Below, one piece after another: positions 11,940 to 23,931 of a stretch of 64,000 nucleotides of DNA. The stretch covers positions 89,005,015 through 89,069,014 of the forward strand of contig OW799237.1 of the NCBI GenBank assembly GCA_941918925.1, written 5' to 3'. Position numbers and translations under genes: made by a program. The notes beneath the pieces were generated by a model. The model was given only the letters and a program-made list of their open reading frames with translations, was not told where the DNA came from and made no database searches. This stretch comes from Phyto melanocephala. Taxonomy: Eukaryota > Arthropoda > Insecta > Diptera > Rhinophoridae. How positions within the stretch are numbered: the stretch's first letter is position 1; each line of letters starts with the position of its first letter.

Positions 11940-12056
11940 GGGCCATATTCATAAAAAATATTTTAGGTTTATTAAAGGCTTATTTGACAGATGTTGTAGA
12001 GAAATTTGTCAAATAAGCCTTCAATAAACCTTTAATATTTTTTATGAATACGGCTC
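11940..12056. mobile_element. 117-bp foldback MITE (copy 1)
   Basis: A near-perfect inverted repeat. The left arm runs from gggccatattcataaaaaat to ggcttatttgaca and the right arm is its complement, with a loop of about 17 nt. It is flanked by TTA on both sides (11937-11939 and 12057-12059). It sits inside the outer hAT. A second copy lies at 44784-44897. Confidence 0.8.
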
Positions 12057-13244
12057 TTAAAGTATAAATAAATTTTTAAGTACAAATGGTTATTTTAATA
12101 TTACAAAAATGAATTTTTATGTACAATTTTATGTTATGTTTATGTTTTTTCTGGCTTTTATTTAAAATAAAAAAAAATTTTTTAAATAAAATTTTTTGGT
12201 ACAATTGGGGTCGAAAAAGTACAATTTTATGAGCTTCTTGGTACAATTTTGATGTTCTCATTTTGCAACCCTGTGCCAAATTGTAAGTAGCGAAGAACTG
12301 TTTTCTAGTACTTTTAACTCATTATTTTGTGTAATGTGTTATTTTGCTTGAAATGTCTAAGGAGAACAATATGGAGTTATAAGCAATAACCGTTTCTATC
12401 GATTTGGGGAAGGTTTACAGCTCTGGTGGATTGAAAAAATATGAATCATTTAAAGAGTTTATGAAACTCAGACAGTTTAAGAAATTGTAAGCCACCGGAT
12501 TTTATGTCAACAGTGCTTTGCAGGAAATTTTCAAAAAGTTTTTATATTAAAACACTTTTATATAAGTGAATTAAAATTTAATGTGCAAATTTTCAATGAT
12601 GTCACAAATTTAATAAATATGCTAACACATCTACACACACACATTTTACATATCTGTCAATACATGTTATATTTATGTGCTCACATGTATGGTAATTGAT
12701 ATTTGATGCAAATTTCTATATACCGACATTAGACAATAATTCATTATAAATCAAAAATACATTGTAAATATATAAAATTTATTAATTAGTATAGAATTTT
12801 TTTTTTATTAAAGAAAAAATTATATTAAATTTCAAAATTTAGTGCTCAGATTAAATTTATAAATGTAAAAATTTTTAAAGAAATTAATGTTATTTTGCTT
12901 TTGTATTTCGTTTCTCTCATTTCCCTTTCCATTGCATGTATCATTAATGCAAGTGTTTTCTATCTCTCTGACTTTCCAATTCATGTTGTTTTTTATTGCG
13001 TTGAATTTTTGGTTTTGTGAACAAAACACAATAAGCATTTTAGATTATTTGGAAAAAACGAATCGTGTTTCTGGGTGGATTAATTTAATAGCAATTTTTG
13101 ATCACTTAACTTCACTAGTATGCATTATTATTTGTATTACTATTGTACTTACTAAATTTTTTGGACGGTCACACCACTGGCCTGGTGTTTTAAAATTTTT
13201 ACTAACATCCTGAAAGCAATACTAGGCTTTATTTAATTTAGGTG

Positions 13245-14935
13245 TAATTAGGCAGTATGTAGAAGGGGCCATCAATAAAGTGACTACCCTTGCAATACAA
13301 CATACACTTAATTGTCTAGATATTGAAAAGTACATAAGCAACTGGCAAACAATGTTAACTTCAAGAGTGGTTACGGTGAGACTAGGTAATACTATGTCAA
13401 TAATACTATTTCTCTACTGCTTTAGCTTATTAACACGATTCTTATTGAATTTAACAGGAGGAGTATAAACCACGTGGCTTACGCGGAACATGTTGTGATA
13501 CTGGTATCAGGACTGTTTTCAGGCGTAATTAATAATCTCATGTCTGTTGCCTTGGGATTACTAGATCTAAGCAACTAAACCACAGATAGCGATTTTGGAG
13601 TAGACTCAGGCAAAACGGAACTGGACCAAGATTCAAAGCTTTATACTACCAAAGATGGTGAACTGTGAAAGCTTTCTATCGGAAAAGGCGAAATATCTAG
13701 GTATTATCATTAACTCGAAATTGTCGTGGAATCTGAACTTCCAACACAGAATGAAGAAGGCTATGGTAGTCTACTACACGTGTGAGATGTATGTTGTAAT
13801 ATCAGGACTCAACCCTAGATCTTTAAGTGGATATAAGTATATACTGTTGTAGTTCGTCGAATTTTTCATATGCATCTCTGGTATGGTGAACTTCAATGAG
13901 GCGCAAATATATTGTAGACCAATTGTACAGTGTCCAAGAATAAGCATTCATTAGAACAGCGGGGTTAATTTTGAACAAGTTTTTTTAGAGAAACTGAACA
14001 CAACATAGTTGTCACATTCTTTCTCAAATGATGGACAAATCTGCAAGTAGTGCAGAAATCGGTTAATGCATTCAGATGTTGGAGATCGAAAACATATGGC
14101 CATGCGGAAATTCTGGCCAGGCTGCCTTATGATTACATCATCCCCTCTATGGATTTTGATAGGGTGTTTAAAATTCTAATTCCCTCCAGCAGTGGTTAAG
14201 AAAAGGATGACCTTGTAGGGAACTTTGACAGCAGTATCTTTACGGACGGTTATAAGAAGGATTGTAGTGTGGGATTCGACGTCACTCTGGCGAATTGGTG
14301 ATAGAGCTTTTTTATCGACTTCCGAGTGAATGTAGGACATTACAGGCTTAATCTATCGCTATCTGTGACGTATGTAGGATACTAATTAAAAAGGATATTC
14401 AGGCCATTGAAATTTATGTCAGACGGCACTCTTATTACACACCAACAAGTTAAAATTATTTGGCCAATGCAGGAAAGAGTTATCAAGGCTTGGTCAACTA
14501 ACTGACGTTGCTCTAATCTGAGTTCATGCGCATAGTAATATTAAAGAAACTTTCTTAAAAAAGCCGAGAACAGGTGGCGTGGACTGGATACACGTAGAGT
14601 GGCTAAATTAAAGTGGCCCTGTTTTTGTATCAGGCCTTCAATCGAGGTCGAGGACATCTCGAGGTTATTGGCGGTAATGAAGAATCACTGGATGTAAAGG
14701 AAATGATCATTGTCTCGCAGCTGTCTAGATTTGAAGAAGGAGGAGTCTGTTTTTTATCTTCTTTCTGGCTGCCAAGGGGCACAGAATTGAAGGCAAACAT
14801 ATACTGTATAATCTCTCTAAGATATCTGAGGTAAAACTGGACGATTTATTAATTTTCGTAACAAATAACTTTGCTACGAAATTGAAATAAGATGATGCTG
14901 TAGTCAAATTTTTAACAAAACTCAAAATTATGGGG
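13245..14935 (+). pseudogene. Non-LTR retrotransposon RT/RNase H relic
   Basis: Decayed 3' part of a LINE of the RNase H-bearing type (I/LOA/R1-like by recall). In order: SNWQTMLTSRVVTVRLGN, then HVAYAEHVVILVSGLFSGVI, where the catalytic YADD has become YAEH. Next are SEKAKYLGIIINSKLSWNLN and QHRMKKAMV, then an RNase H start IFTDGYKKD near 14250, a VHAHSNIK block near 14525, and a C-terminal LSKISEVKLDD-like end near 14815. Frames change repeatedly and stops are frequent. The block with the usual T-P-Q-G-G motif has been lost. There is no intact ORF1 upstream. Confidence 0.7.
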
Positions 14936-16048
14936 AACCTTTATGCAGTCCACATAAGAGAACGTGTTTATTTAAAAGCTCCAAAAATATATGTGAAGTA
15001 CTACATCATTATATTACAACAAAGTAATATTATTCAAATTGGCAGAAACGTAAACCGCGATTTAGCTAGAGTTTAAGTGTTTGTTATAATCCGCGTAGAA
15101 GTGACAAGTAATGTAAATCAAACTTTATCAATAAAAACCAATAATGTTCAACAGCTAAAACAAACAGTCCGAATTCCAAGTTCAAGTCTGTGAAAATCGA
15201 AGTTCTTGACGGCCTCAAATTCTTCTATACTATATATTTAAATGCACAATGTTGATGGTGGTTGATGGCCACATTGACTTTCTCAATTAAACATTATAGA
15301 CTGGAATTTATTGTGTAATTTTTCTTTACAGTTTGTCATCACTGAATAATAGATATGACAGACGCTACTAAAACAACATGGCCATTACAAATTGACAACG
15401 TCGACCCGCCCTTATTAAAAACAAAGCTTGATAGCTTTAAAAAATTCGTAATTTTTACGCTCATTAAAGATGACACAACGTAGAAATGCCATATTAACAA
15501 CACTTAATAAGTAAAATCCAACCAACCAGATAAAAACCAATAACTAAATGGAAAACACAACAGCCCATACAGAAATATTAAAAGCGTTTGCTTTAGAAAA
15601 GAAATAAGAGGGTGGGAAACTAAAGAAACAAAGTGGATGGATGCGAAAATCTCAAAAAGAAAAACAAAAAAGTTTTAAGCTTAATCTCTTACACTCAATA
15701 TACAACAAGTAGTAGAAGTAAGAAAAAAAAAACAAGAAAAACATAACATTGATGTTAATATTTTTAATAATGAAAAACGGAATGAAGCAGTCAGAGCTGT
15801 CTGATACTTTAAGACACGCTAAAGGGGTCACACAAATTAAATTGGAGAAGTATTATCCATGCTGTCGTCGTCATGACACACAAGAGTGTAAAGAAAAATA
15901 ATTTTCATTTTATTTAGCTTTTTTCTTTTATAAAATTAAATTAAGTACTTACAATTTACCAGTAGTGGCTTTCAAATCAGAATAAAGTAGAGTGTAATAC
16001 AAGAATTTTGTTATCTTTTTCATTTAATTCGCTCAACCAGTTAATCGG

Positions 16049-16066
16049 TCTGTCTGTCTGTCTGTC
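16049..16066. repeat. (CTGT)n microsatellite
   Basis: About four and a half CTGT units, followed by an imperfect one. Confidence 0.8.
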
Positions 16067-16893
16067 AGTCATTCCTTAATTTGATTCAACCGTTTGTTGT
16101 AGATGCTTTTTTTAAGCAAATTTAACTGAAATAAAATTCCAATGATTTTTTTTTTTTTTTTGTAGATTTCATTTTATTATTGTTACTGCCACTTGGTTAC
16201 TGGATGATGATTTTTATTATTGTTGGGTTTTTTGTTTTTTTGTTTCTTTTCTTACATTTACAAATGATTTAACAATCAATTTAATTTGTTAAGCTTAAGG
16301 GTTAAATCAAAGAGAAACAATCAGGTTAAAATGTATCTTTTTGGGTGTTGCCACATTAAAAAAACTGCTTTTGTAGTAAAATTGTTTTTAAAAATAAATT
16401 CACCAAAGTGAAAAAAAACTAAGTAATACTATAGAGAAAGTGTATTTAATTTAACAACTACAACAATTCGATTTAATTACAAACTCCTGACAAAATTTTG
16501 CCCAGAGAACACAAATAATACAAAACTATTTATAAGCAAAATGCAACAAACTTTACAGAAAATAAATTGTTTTTTTCTTCCATTTTTTAAAGAGTGTTAT
16601 AACGATATTAATATTAATTATATTAGTATTAATAACGATATGCAATATATTAAAATTGTATTTAATTAAAATAGGGACAAAAAAAACTTAAATGGGTGGC
16701 AAAAAATTTACATTTTAAAAGCATAAATCACATATTTTTAAGAGAACTTTCGTATAATTTGAAAAAAAAAATTGGTTCTTGGAGGAAAGTATTCGAGATA
16801 TCAGACCTTGTATCCGGAAATTGATGTCGAGTTATAAAATCACCAAAAAAAATTTAAGTTCTATTAAAGTTATTAACAACGGAAAGTCATTAC

Positions 16894-17904
16894 AACAAGT
16901 AAGAGTGCTATATTCGGCCGTGCAGAATCTGATAATACCCTTTACCATCATGTACATAGGTATAATCCCACATCGTAGCTTAACCTATATTTCATGTTAT
17001 TCCCCTTTTTTCTTTATTTTTTCCGACGCCATCCTCGATTTTAAATTTTTAGGTAGTTAAGTGTATTCTACTAGTCAAGCCCTTTAAATTGATACCCATA
17101 TTTATGGGGTTAAAAAAATTTTATCCGCCATTTTGTTTTAGACGCCATCTTAGATTTTACATTTTTTAATAATTCACTGCATTCTACTGGTCAAGCCCTT
17201 TCATTTGATACCAATATTGAGGGGGTTCTACAAGTTACATTTTAAAATAACAGATTTGACCCATATATACTTAATGTCCGCCATTTTGTAATGGCGGTCA
17301 ACATGAATTTTAGTTTTTTTATAGTGCTTATATTGCGCTAGTCAAGTCCTTTCAGATGATACCAATATTGACTCTCTCGGTTGTCTAGAAGAATTTGATT
17401 TTCGTTTGTAAATTTTTAGAATATATATTTAAAAAAACTTTTTTCTATAACTTTACCGATTAGAGCCCGCTTTATACAAAATTTTTCAAGAATATCTCTA
17501 GAGGCATATTATATCCATAAATAGTAGCAAGGGTACCAATAAATTATTCTATGGCTGAAAAATTTTAATTTTGGTAGTAAAAATATGGGGAAAAAACAGA
17601 GGCAGTCGTGTTTATTTGCTCATATCTCAGAAAATTATGGGACGATTGTGCCGAATTTCAATAGCAATTCATTCCCGGATATTTCCAAAAGATTGATACC
17701 ATACACAGATCTAAAGAACATATAGTTGCTTTTAAAAGTTGATTTCAACCAACACACCGACAGACGGTCAGGGCTTAATCGACTCCTCTATTGATAAGCT
17801 TTCAGAAAATATATACTTTATGGGGTCGGAAATGAAAATTCTGGATATTATAAACGGTATGAAAAAGCTTAATACCCTTGTGCACCACAGGTGAAGGGTA
17901 TAAA
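16894..17904 (-). mobile_element. DINE-A variant (A2 subtype)
   Basis: It has the same terminal blocks (aacaagtaagagtgctatat at the left, caccacaggtgaagggtat at the right) and the conserved ctttatggggtcggaaatg. The core differs from other DINE-A copies. It contains the phrase tctactggtcaagccctttc and the phrase cgccat...gattttaaattttt, repeated two or three times at about 17025, 17145 and 17290. There is no T-rich core. Confidence 0.65.
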
Positions 17905-18016
17905 AAACTAACTCAACTGATTTTTAAAGCTTGGCAAATAAAAAATTGTTTGCAATTTTAGAATCGTCTTTGAAATATTTTTCATCTTACAAGGTGACTG
18001 GCACAATTTTTTTTAT

Positions 18017-18840
18017 TATACCCTTCACAGTGAGTGTAAGGGTATATATCTGTGGCTTGAAGCTAAAAGAGCCAATGTCAAAATATTTACTTTTGAGAAA
18101 ATTGGAATGGAACTTTAACTTTTATAAGTGCTTTTATAGTGACATTGGCCAGCATTTTATTTATGAAGCTGTTCTGGGTTTTACCATAATGAAATAGAGC
18201 AAGAAAACAAATCTAATGCAATGATTAACTCAAAAGAGCATAAAAGTGACATTGGCCATTTTAGCTCCACACATAGTCACAGATATAGGTTGGTCATTCC
18301 ACTTGTACTTTCTACAAATTTCATTTTCGACCCCATAAAATATATATTTTCTGAAAGCTTATGAATAGGGGAGTCAATTAAGCACTGCCCGTCTGTCCGT
18401 GTGTATGTTGAAATCAACTTTTTAAAGCCCCGAAATATCTCCAAGACCCGTGTAAGGTACCAAAATATAAGAAATATTCGTCGCTGCTCTGACGTGATCG
18501 GTTATGAGATAATTTTTGAAATTTTTTTTTATTGCTCCATTTTAAACCTTTATCGGTCATACATCTATCCATTAAACTATTTAATGATATCTAGGTAGGC
18601 TCAAGAATTATAAATAATCGGAAGGCGTAAGTGTAATAGTGTACAATTACAAAATAATTATTTTTTTGGTTCTCCTGAAAACTAAGTAAAAATCACATAA
18701 CTGAATTTGTTATAGCAACGACGATATGAATGTATGTATGTACGTATTTTATATTAATGAGATGAATAGTATACATATACAATACAATTGTTATTGTTAC
18801 ACGTTGTGAAGGGTATATAAGATTCGTTACGGCCGAATTT
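18017..18840 (+). mobile_element. DINE-A variant, 3' end decayed
   Basis: Begins with tatacccttcacagtgagtg, then ctgtggcttgaagctaaaag (shared with 59381-60068). The gaccccataaaatatatatt segment and the gtctgtccgtgtgtatgttg segment follow. The terminal hairpin is mutated (ttacggccgaa). Confidence 0.65.
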
Positions 18841-19679
18841 AAATCCTTAATCCTAATATTCAGTTTACCCTTGACTTTTGTTTAAAATATATTTTATTTA
18901 AAGCAGAAAGCATAAGCTACAACAAATAAAAAAATTCTGATATCAGATTTGACAGTTATTTCAATTTAATTTAATAGTGGATCGCTGCCAGAGCCTGCTC
19001 AAAGTTAATAAAGTAGTTTAAATTGATCAGCTATTTTTTAAAAAAACTTCACAGATCTCCTCTCTTCTCTCATAATTTCCAATTATCAATCATCGTAAAT
19101 GAAAACGATTAAAAAATATTACCTCCGAAATGCAGGGTCACCAAGGGGTTTCAAAATTTAATAGCTTTATTTATTCACAAATACCACAAATACAAATACC
19201 ACAAAATCATAGAACCAGAATAATAGAATTTTATTATTTAAAAATGCGATAAATATATTTAATGCAAATAGCGTGTCATCGATATTTCCCAGCAAAAAAA
19301 AATTGAAAGTAGTGCAAAGCGAATTACATTTACAAGACTTCAAAATCAATTGTGACTTTCTAATGCAAAATAATTTGTCATAAATGTGTGCTTAAATAAC
19401 ATCATGCAAAATATCTTAAAGAATTCATGTAAACAAACAAATTTAAATCATGAAATATCTGATTTCTTTCACCAAATATTCATGAGTTCCATGCCATTAT
19501 TAAAATAGAGTGCTGTTAACTAATATGTTCATATGAACACATGATCTCCAATGACAAGCTAATGTTAAAATCATTAGTGTTTTCACTTTAATTTAATCAC
19601 TTCGTCACGAGTTAAGTCCCTGCAAATTCACTTTTTGTCATAGATTTTTTTGCTGTGTTTAACCTCCCGAAGCACTGAT

Positions 19680-20330
19680 TCGCTGCTTAGTTCATTGTCA
19701 CCACGAACATAGCACCGTAAGTGATTTGGCTCGAACTAATAGTTCGACTTCAATTCGCACTGCGGAAATTATTAAACGTGTAGATTAAAGTGTTAATGAA
19801 ACACCGGAAACATCTACCAGAAAGCGTTCTGCTCAACCATGAATGGCTCGTAAAAAAAATGCCAGAAATGACATTAACTTTATTGAAAATCTGAATATAA
19901 GTGCTGAAGCTCTTTTTCATTTAAATGGATTTGTTAATAAGCAAAACTATTAGTTCTCGAGTTCTACAATTCATCATCTGCATATCATCACCAATTGCAC
20001 CTCGTTAAGTGTACAGTATGTTGTAGCGTTACATCTAAAAATATCATTGCCCCGTACTTTTTCGAAAATGAAGACGGAAGTGCTAAAAACGTAAATGGAG
20101 AGCAGTATCGGTTTATGATGGGACATACGTCCTGCTTCTTAAAATAGATTTGAGCTGTAGTGACTCACACTGCCCGAGACGTAATGGCACTTTTACGTCA
20201 AATTTTTAGAGAGCAAATAATTTCTAAAAATTCCAAATTAAATTGGCCAGATTTGTCAGCATCCATCCGACTTTTTTCTGTGAAAAAAAGCGAGTATTTA
20301 AGAATAATCCCTAGACAATCCTTGAACTAC
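19680..20330 (+). pseudogene. Decayed Tc1/mariner transposase
   Basis: Mosaic of frames that together read LFHLNGFVNKQN, then NIIAPYFFENEDGS-like, VNGEQYRFM and VTHTARDVMALLRQIFREQI. ISKNSKLNWPDLSASI and IIPRQSLNYS follow further on. The THTAR block corresponds to the region just after the second catalytic Asp, which is lost here. Several stops and deletions. Terminal repeats were not identified. Confidence 0.6.
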
Positions 20331-20337
20331 AGTCCAG

Positions 20338-20390
20338 TACAGTACACAGTGCACAGTGCACTGTGTACAGTACTACAGTACAGTGGCAGA
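20338..20390. repeat. Palindromic CAGTAC/GTACAG cluster
   Basis: GTACACAGTGCA and its exact complement TGCACTGTGTAC flank a 3-nt spacer. More GTACAGT units lie on both sides. No gene context; it follows a mariner relic. Confidence 0.6.
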
Positions 20391-21137
20391 AATTCGAGTG
20401 CTACTTCCACAAATTTTGAATAAATGTTATGGAAATACATTTTGTGTACAAAAAAACAAACACTGCTCTAGAAAATATCAATTTGACTAGTTGGTTGTCA
20501 TTGGCAAATTATATTATTCGAGCTTTTTCGGATTAAATCTCTCTGTATTTTTTTATAAATGACATGATGATACTTTAACATCATCAACATTTATTTGATT
20601 GTTTATTTTAAATTAATTCCAGGAACTTTATAATTGTATGAAACATTGTGCGAATGTAAAATTTTCAGAATTTTTTATTAATACAATATTATTTTTACAC
20701 ATTGCTACGTGTATAATCAGATTTTGTTTTAATGATTGTTTGTTTATGGCATTAATTCGGATTATGATTTATTTTATTATATGCTTCAGCATTTTACATA
20801 TTAATAATTTGTTCAATTCGTTTGACATTTTTTCTTTTCATTCATTCACTAAAGCCAATTAAAGAAAAATTGCCTTCTAGAGTTATTTGCATCAAAAGAT
20901 TAAAAAAAAAAACAATTAATATTAAATTTATGAAAAAAAAAAATATGCAAAAGTTTGTAGTAAGAAATGCCTAAGTTTGAAAAATATGCCAACGAACCGA
21001 TATTCTTAAAAGAGAATAAAATACATTGTTAAAAGTAAATTATGGAAAAATATCCAAAATACTTTAAAATATTCTCCCATAGGTTAATGACAAAAACTCT
21101 TAAGATTTTCTAAGTCAAATCAAAATCAAAGTTTTAA

Positions 21138-21997
21138 TCTATATATACAAAAGTGAAACTCTGTGTGTGTGTGTGTTAGCTATAGACTCCGAAACTGTAA
21201 AACCAATGACTCAAACTTTGGCAAGTTGTTGTACACATACCAGGGAGTGTTTATGGGTGGAAAAAAGTGGGCGGGGCCACGCCCATAAAAATTTGTTATC
21301 AGTTTAAGCTACTTGCACTTGACCGATTTTTCTGAAACTTTGCACACATATCGAGCTGTCATTACTAAATAATTTTGTGATAAGAAAAGTGGGCGGGGCC
21401 ACGCCCCTAAAAAAGTTTTAATTTTGAGGTACTTGCACTCGACCGATTTTTCTGAAACTTTGCACACATACTAAGCTGTCATAAACATATAATTTCGTGA
21501 TTAGAAAAGTGGGCAGGGCCACGCCCATAAAAAAAGGTTATAATTTTGAGGTACTTGCACCAGACCGTTTTTTCTGAAACTTTGCACACATATCGAGCTG
21601 TCATGACTAAATAATTTCGTGATTAGAAAAGTGGGCAGTGCCACGCCCATAAAAAAAGGTATCATTTTGAGGTACTTGCACTGGACCGATTATTCTGAAA
21701 CTTTGCACACACATTGAGCTGTTACGACTTTACAATTTCGTGATTAGAAAAGTGGGCAGGGCCACGCCCATAAAAAGAATTAAAATTTTGAGGTACTTGC
21801 ACTGGTCCGATTTTTCTGAAACTTTGCACACATATTGAGCTGTTATGACTTTACAATTTCGCGATTAGAAAAGTGGGCAATGCCACGCCCATAAAAAAAA
21901 TTATAATATTTAGGGTTTTGCACTTGATATTCAATTAAAATTCAGAATGCATTTCGATTCATTAAGGGGCGTAGCAACGCGCGCCGGGTTTGGCTAG
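21138..21997 (+). mobile_element. Non-autonomous Helitron with internal 121-bp array
   Basis: Starts TCTATATATACAAAAGTG after an A and ends ...ggcgtagcaacgcgcgccgg, gtttggCTAG, before a T. This is the expected A^T insertion with 5' TC and 3' CTRR ends and a GC-rich 3' hairpin (gcgcgc region). No duplication is needed. The interior is six tandem units of about 121 bp. No protein is encoded. Confidence 0.85.
21267..21900 (+). repeat. Six tandem 121-bp units inside the Helitron
   Basis: GTGGGC...CCACGCCCATAAAA recurs at 21267, 21389, 21509, 21631, 21752 and 21872. Each is followed by tacttgcac...gaccgattttt, ctgaaactttgcacacata and gagctgt. Spacing is 120-122 bp, and each unit centres on the near-palindrome GGGCGGGGCCACGCCC. 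Confidence 0.9.
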
Positions 21998-22049
21998 TAA
22001 CATATAAACCTAAACACTAGCGGCAAGTATTTTTCAAGCTCTAAGGCCG

Positions 22050-22190
22050 CGGCCACGCAATGACCGAGAAAGCGGTGAGCGACAAAAAATTAAAACATAT
22101 GGAATACTACTGAAGTGGCCACGCAATTAGTGGCATTTCTGAGCGGCTAAGCGGCGCCACTAAAGATATTATCCAAACAAATAAATTAGG
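22050..22190. repeat. GGCCACGCAAT-containing repeat of unknown class
   Basis: A GC-richer patch with ggccgcggccacgcaatgac, agcggtgagcgaca, then gtggccacgcaattagtggc and gagcggctaagcgg. The GGCCACGCAAT and GAG(C)GG motifs occur twice. It looks like a transposon end, but no partner end was found. Confidence 0.4.
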
Positions 22191-22197
22191 TAATGAA

Positions 22198-22400
22198 TCA
22201 ATCCATAGTATCGCGTATTTCTTGCTCAGATAGACGATTATGCGAACCGTATACTCGAAGAAGTTCTTTATAAGTTTGCCGAATAGAGTGCGAATTTTTT
22301 AAATATATTTCCACGATCTGTAAATGCAGTGCAATTTGTTTTTGTAGCGCGATTTTCGAAGTGTACAAAAAAATGTCTAACACACTTCATTAGTATGGGA
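22198..22400 (-). pseudogene. Mariner transposase N-terminal fragment
   Basis: The minus-strand frame includes ALHLQIVEIYLKNSHSIRQT, YKELLRVYGSHNRLSEQEIR and DTMD. This is the typical helix-turn-helix start of mariner transposases (IVExYYxNxxSxxxTxRxLRxxYGxHNRPSExTIR). Only this first part survives. Confidence 0.65.
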
Positions 22401-22510
22401 GCTAATTTTATAGTTATCTCTATCGGATACATTTCAAAAAAATGCTCGAAACAGTTCAAGAGTAATTGCTAACGATAGCGAGAGAAACAAATAATTGTAA
22501 CTGCAATTTG

Positions 22511-23340
22511 TATACCCTTCACACAGTGAAAAAGGGTATATATAGGTTTGTCATTCCGTGTGAAATTTCTACAATTTTGATTTCCGACCCCATAAAGTAT
22601 ATATTTTCTGAAAGCTTATGAATAGGGGAGTCGATTAAGCCCTGTCAGTCTGTCCGTCTGACCGTCTGTCCGTGTGTATGTTGAAATCAACTTTTTGAAG
22701 CCCCCAGACATCGCTTGGTATGGTGAGTGAGGTATTAAAATATCAGAAATATTCGGGAGTAGATCGCTATTGAAAATCAGAAACATCGGTACATAAACAC
22801 CTGAGATATGAGCAAAAACCCACGACCACCTCGATTTTTTTTTCACAAAAACAACATTACAACAACAACATACATACATACAAACGTGTATACTGGTTAG
22901 AGAAAACGTAGGATCGAATCCCAGCTGAGGCAAAAAAATTTTTTTTATTTTTTTTATATTTTTTTTTTTAATATTTTTTTTTATTTTTTTTTTATTTTTT
23001 ATTTAATATATTATTTATATTTTTATTATTATTTTTTTTTTAATTTTTTTTTTTCAAATATTTTTTTTGTTTTATATTTATTATATATATTTTAATTATT
23101 TAAAAAAATTTTTTTTTTTAATTTTTTTTTTAATTTTTTTTTTAAATTTGTTTTTAATTTTTTTTTTTTAATTTTTTTTTAACATATATACGTAAATTTA
23201 TAATTTTACAATGGGATGTTTTTTATATGTATGTACGTATATCATATGGAATGGTGATACAAACTACTGTTATTGCATGATTACACGTTGTGAAGGGTAT
23301 ATAAGATTCGGCACGGCCGAATATAGCACTTTTACTTGTT
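22511..23340 (+). mobile_element. DINE-A repeat, full copy
   Basis: The best complete copy. It starts with the 5' hairpin tacccttcacacagtgaaaa, then ctttccgacc-type block gaccccataaagtatatatt. gtccgtctgaccgtctgtcc repeats follow, then acatcgctt, attcgggagtagatcg, gagatatgagcaaaaa, (caacaa)n and the tRNA-like block. After the T-rich core of about 250 bp come catatggaatggtgatac, the 3' hairpin ttcggcacggccgaa, and a tail ending ttacttgtt. Confidence 0.75.
22890..22926 (+). other. tRNA-like A-box/B-box block in DINE-A
   Basis: tatactggttagag resembles a tRNA A box (TGGTxTAxTGGTTAGxxx, as in tRNA-Glu/Asp). ggatcgaatcc matches the B-box consensus GGTTCGAxTCC except one base. The spacing is far shorter than in a tRNA and no anticodon arm exists, so this is not a tRNA gene. 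The block recurs in most DINE-A copies (about 590, 7810, 32760, 44110, 59930). Confidence 0.45.
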
Positions 23341-23931
23341 TAAACTAGGTTTGCTGTTCTTTTTATCGGTTTTTGGCGTAGAATACGTCTTACCTTACGG
23401 TATAGGGAGTCATGTCAGATTGTTATTGTTGTAATCTTTATTTCATTGATTATGAGGAAACGGCGAGATATCTTTTTTCAAAAAAATTTTTGTAGGTAAA
23501 TGAAGATGTTATCTTTCGTTTGATATACATTTCATATTGGTTGATATCTTCCTAATATTTAAATTTCTCAAATGAAAATTGTTTGAACACATACACTCAA
23601 ACATATGTGTGGTGTTTGGTTGAGTGTTTGAGTTTGTAGCGTGAACACAAACTATGCTGCTGTTTCAGTGTGGACACAAACCTTCGGCTGTTGTTTTGAT
23701 TGATGAAATATTGAAATTTCTTATATTTACTTATGTATTTAAGTGAAACAAAATGTTAAATGTGAATTTGAATTTAATATGGATATATAATTATAAAAAA
23801 TATATGAATTAATTAAATCATACATTTTTATGTTAAATGAAAGTGCTGCCAAGTAAGCAAAATAACAATGCACTTACTGTTATTTAAGTACGCAAATCAA
23901 CAGAGACTTCCCCGTTGATACAGATGTCAGT

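Larger units (their letters stand above)
10049..12273. mobile_element. Non-autonomous hAT element (outer)
   Basis: The ends begin CAGGGTTGCAAAA on both sides, inverted, flanked by a perfect 8-bp duplication TGCCAAAT (10041-10048 and 12274-12281). Both facts are diagnostic of hAT elements. The subterminal zones carry repeated GGTACAATT-like motifs in both orientations. Without its two nested insertions it would be only about 545 bp, with no coding sequence. Confidence 0.85.

Noticed and set aside
12887..13213. 108-codon frame with hydrophobic segments
   Set aside because: No recognisable domain, biased AT composition, no splice or context support.
21267..21900. CRISPR-like regular repeats
   Set aside because: Contiguous 121-bp tandem units without unique spacers, inside a Helitron of an animal genome.
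22890..22930. Possible tRNA gene
   Set aside because: Only A- and B-box-like pieces, spacing too short, no anticodon arm or acceptor stem.
22616..22933. 105-codon minus-strand frame (and similar ones at 39368 and 40098)
   Set aside because: The same frame appears in every DINE-A copy because it translates the repeat; there is no evidence that the repeat encodes a protein.
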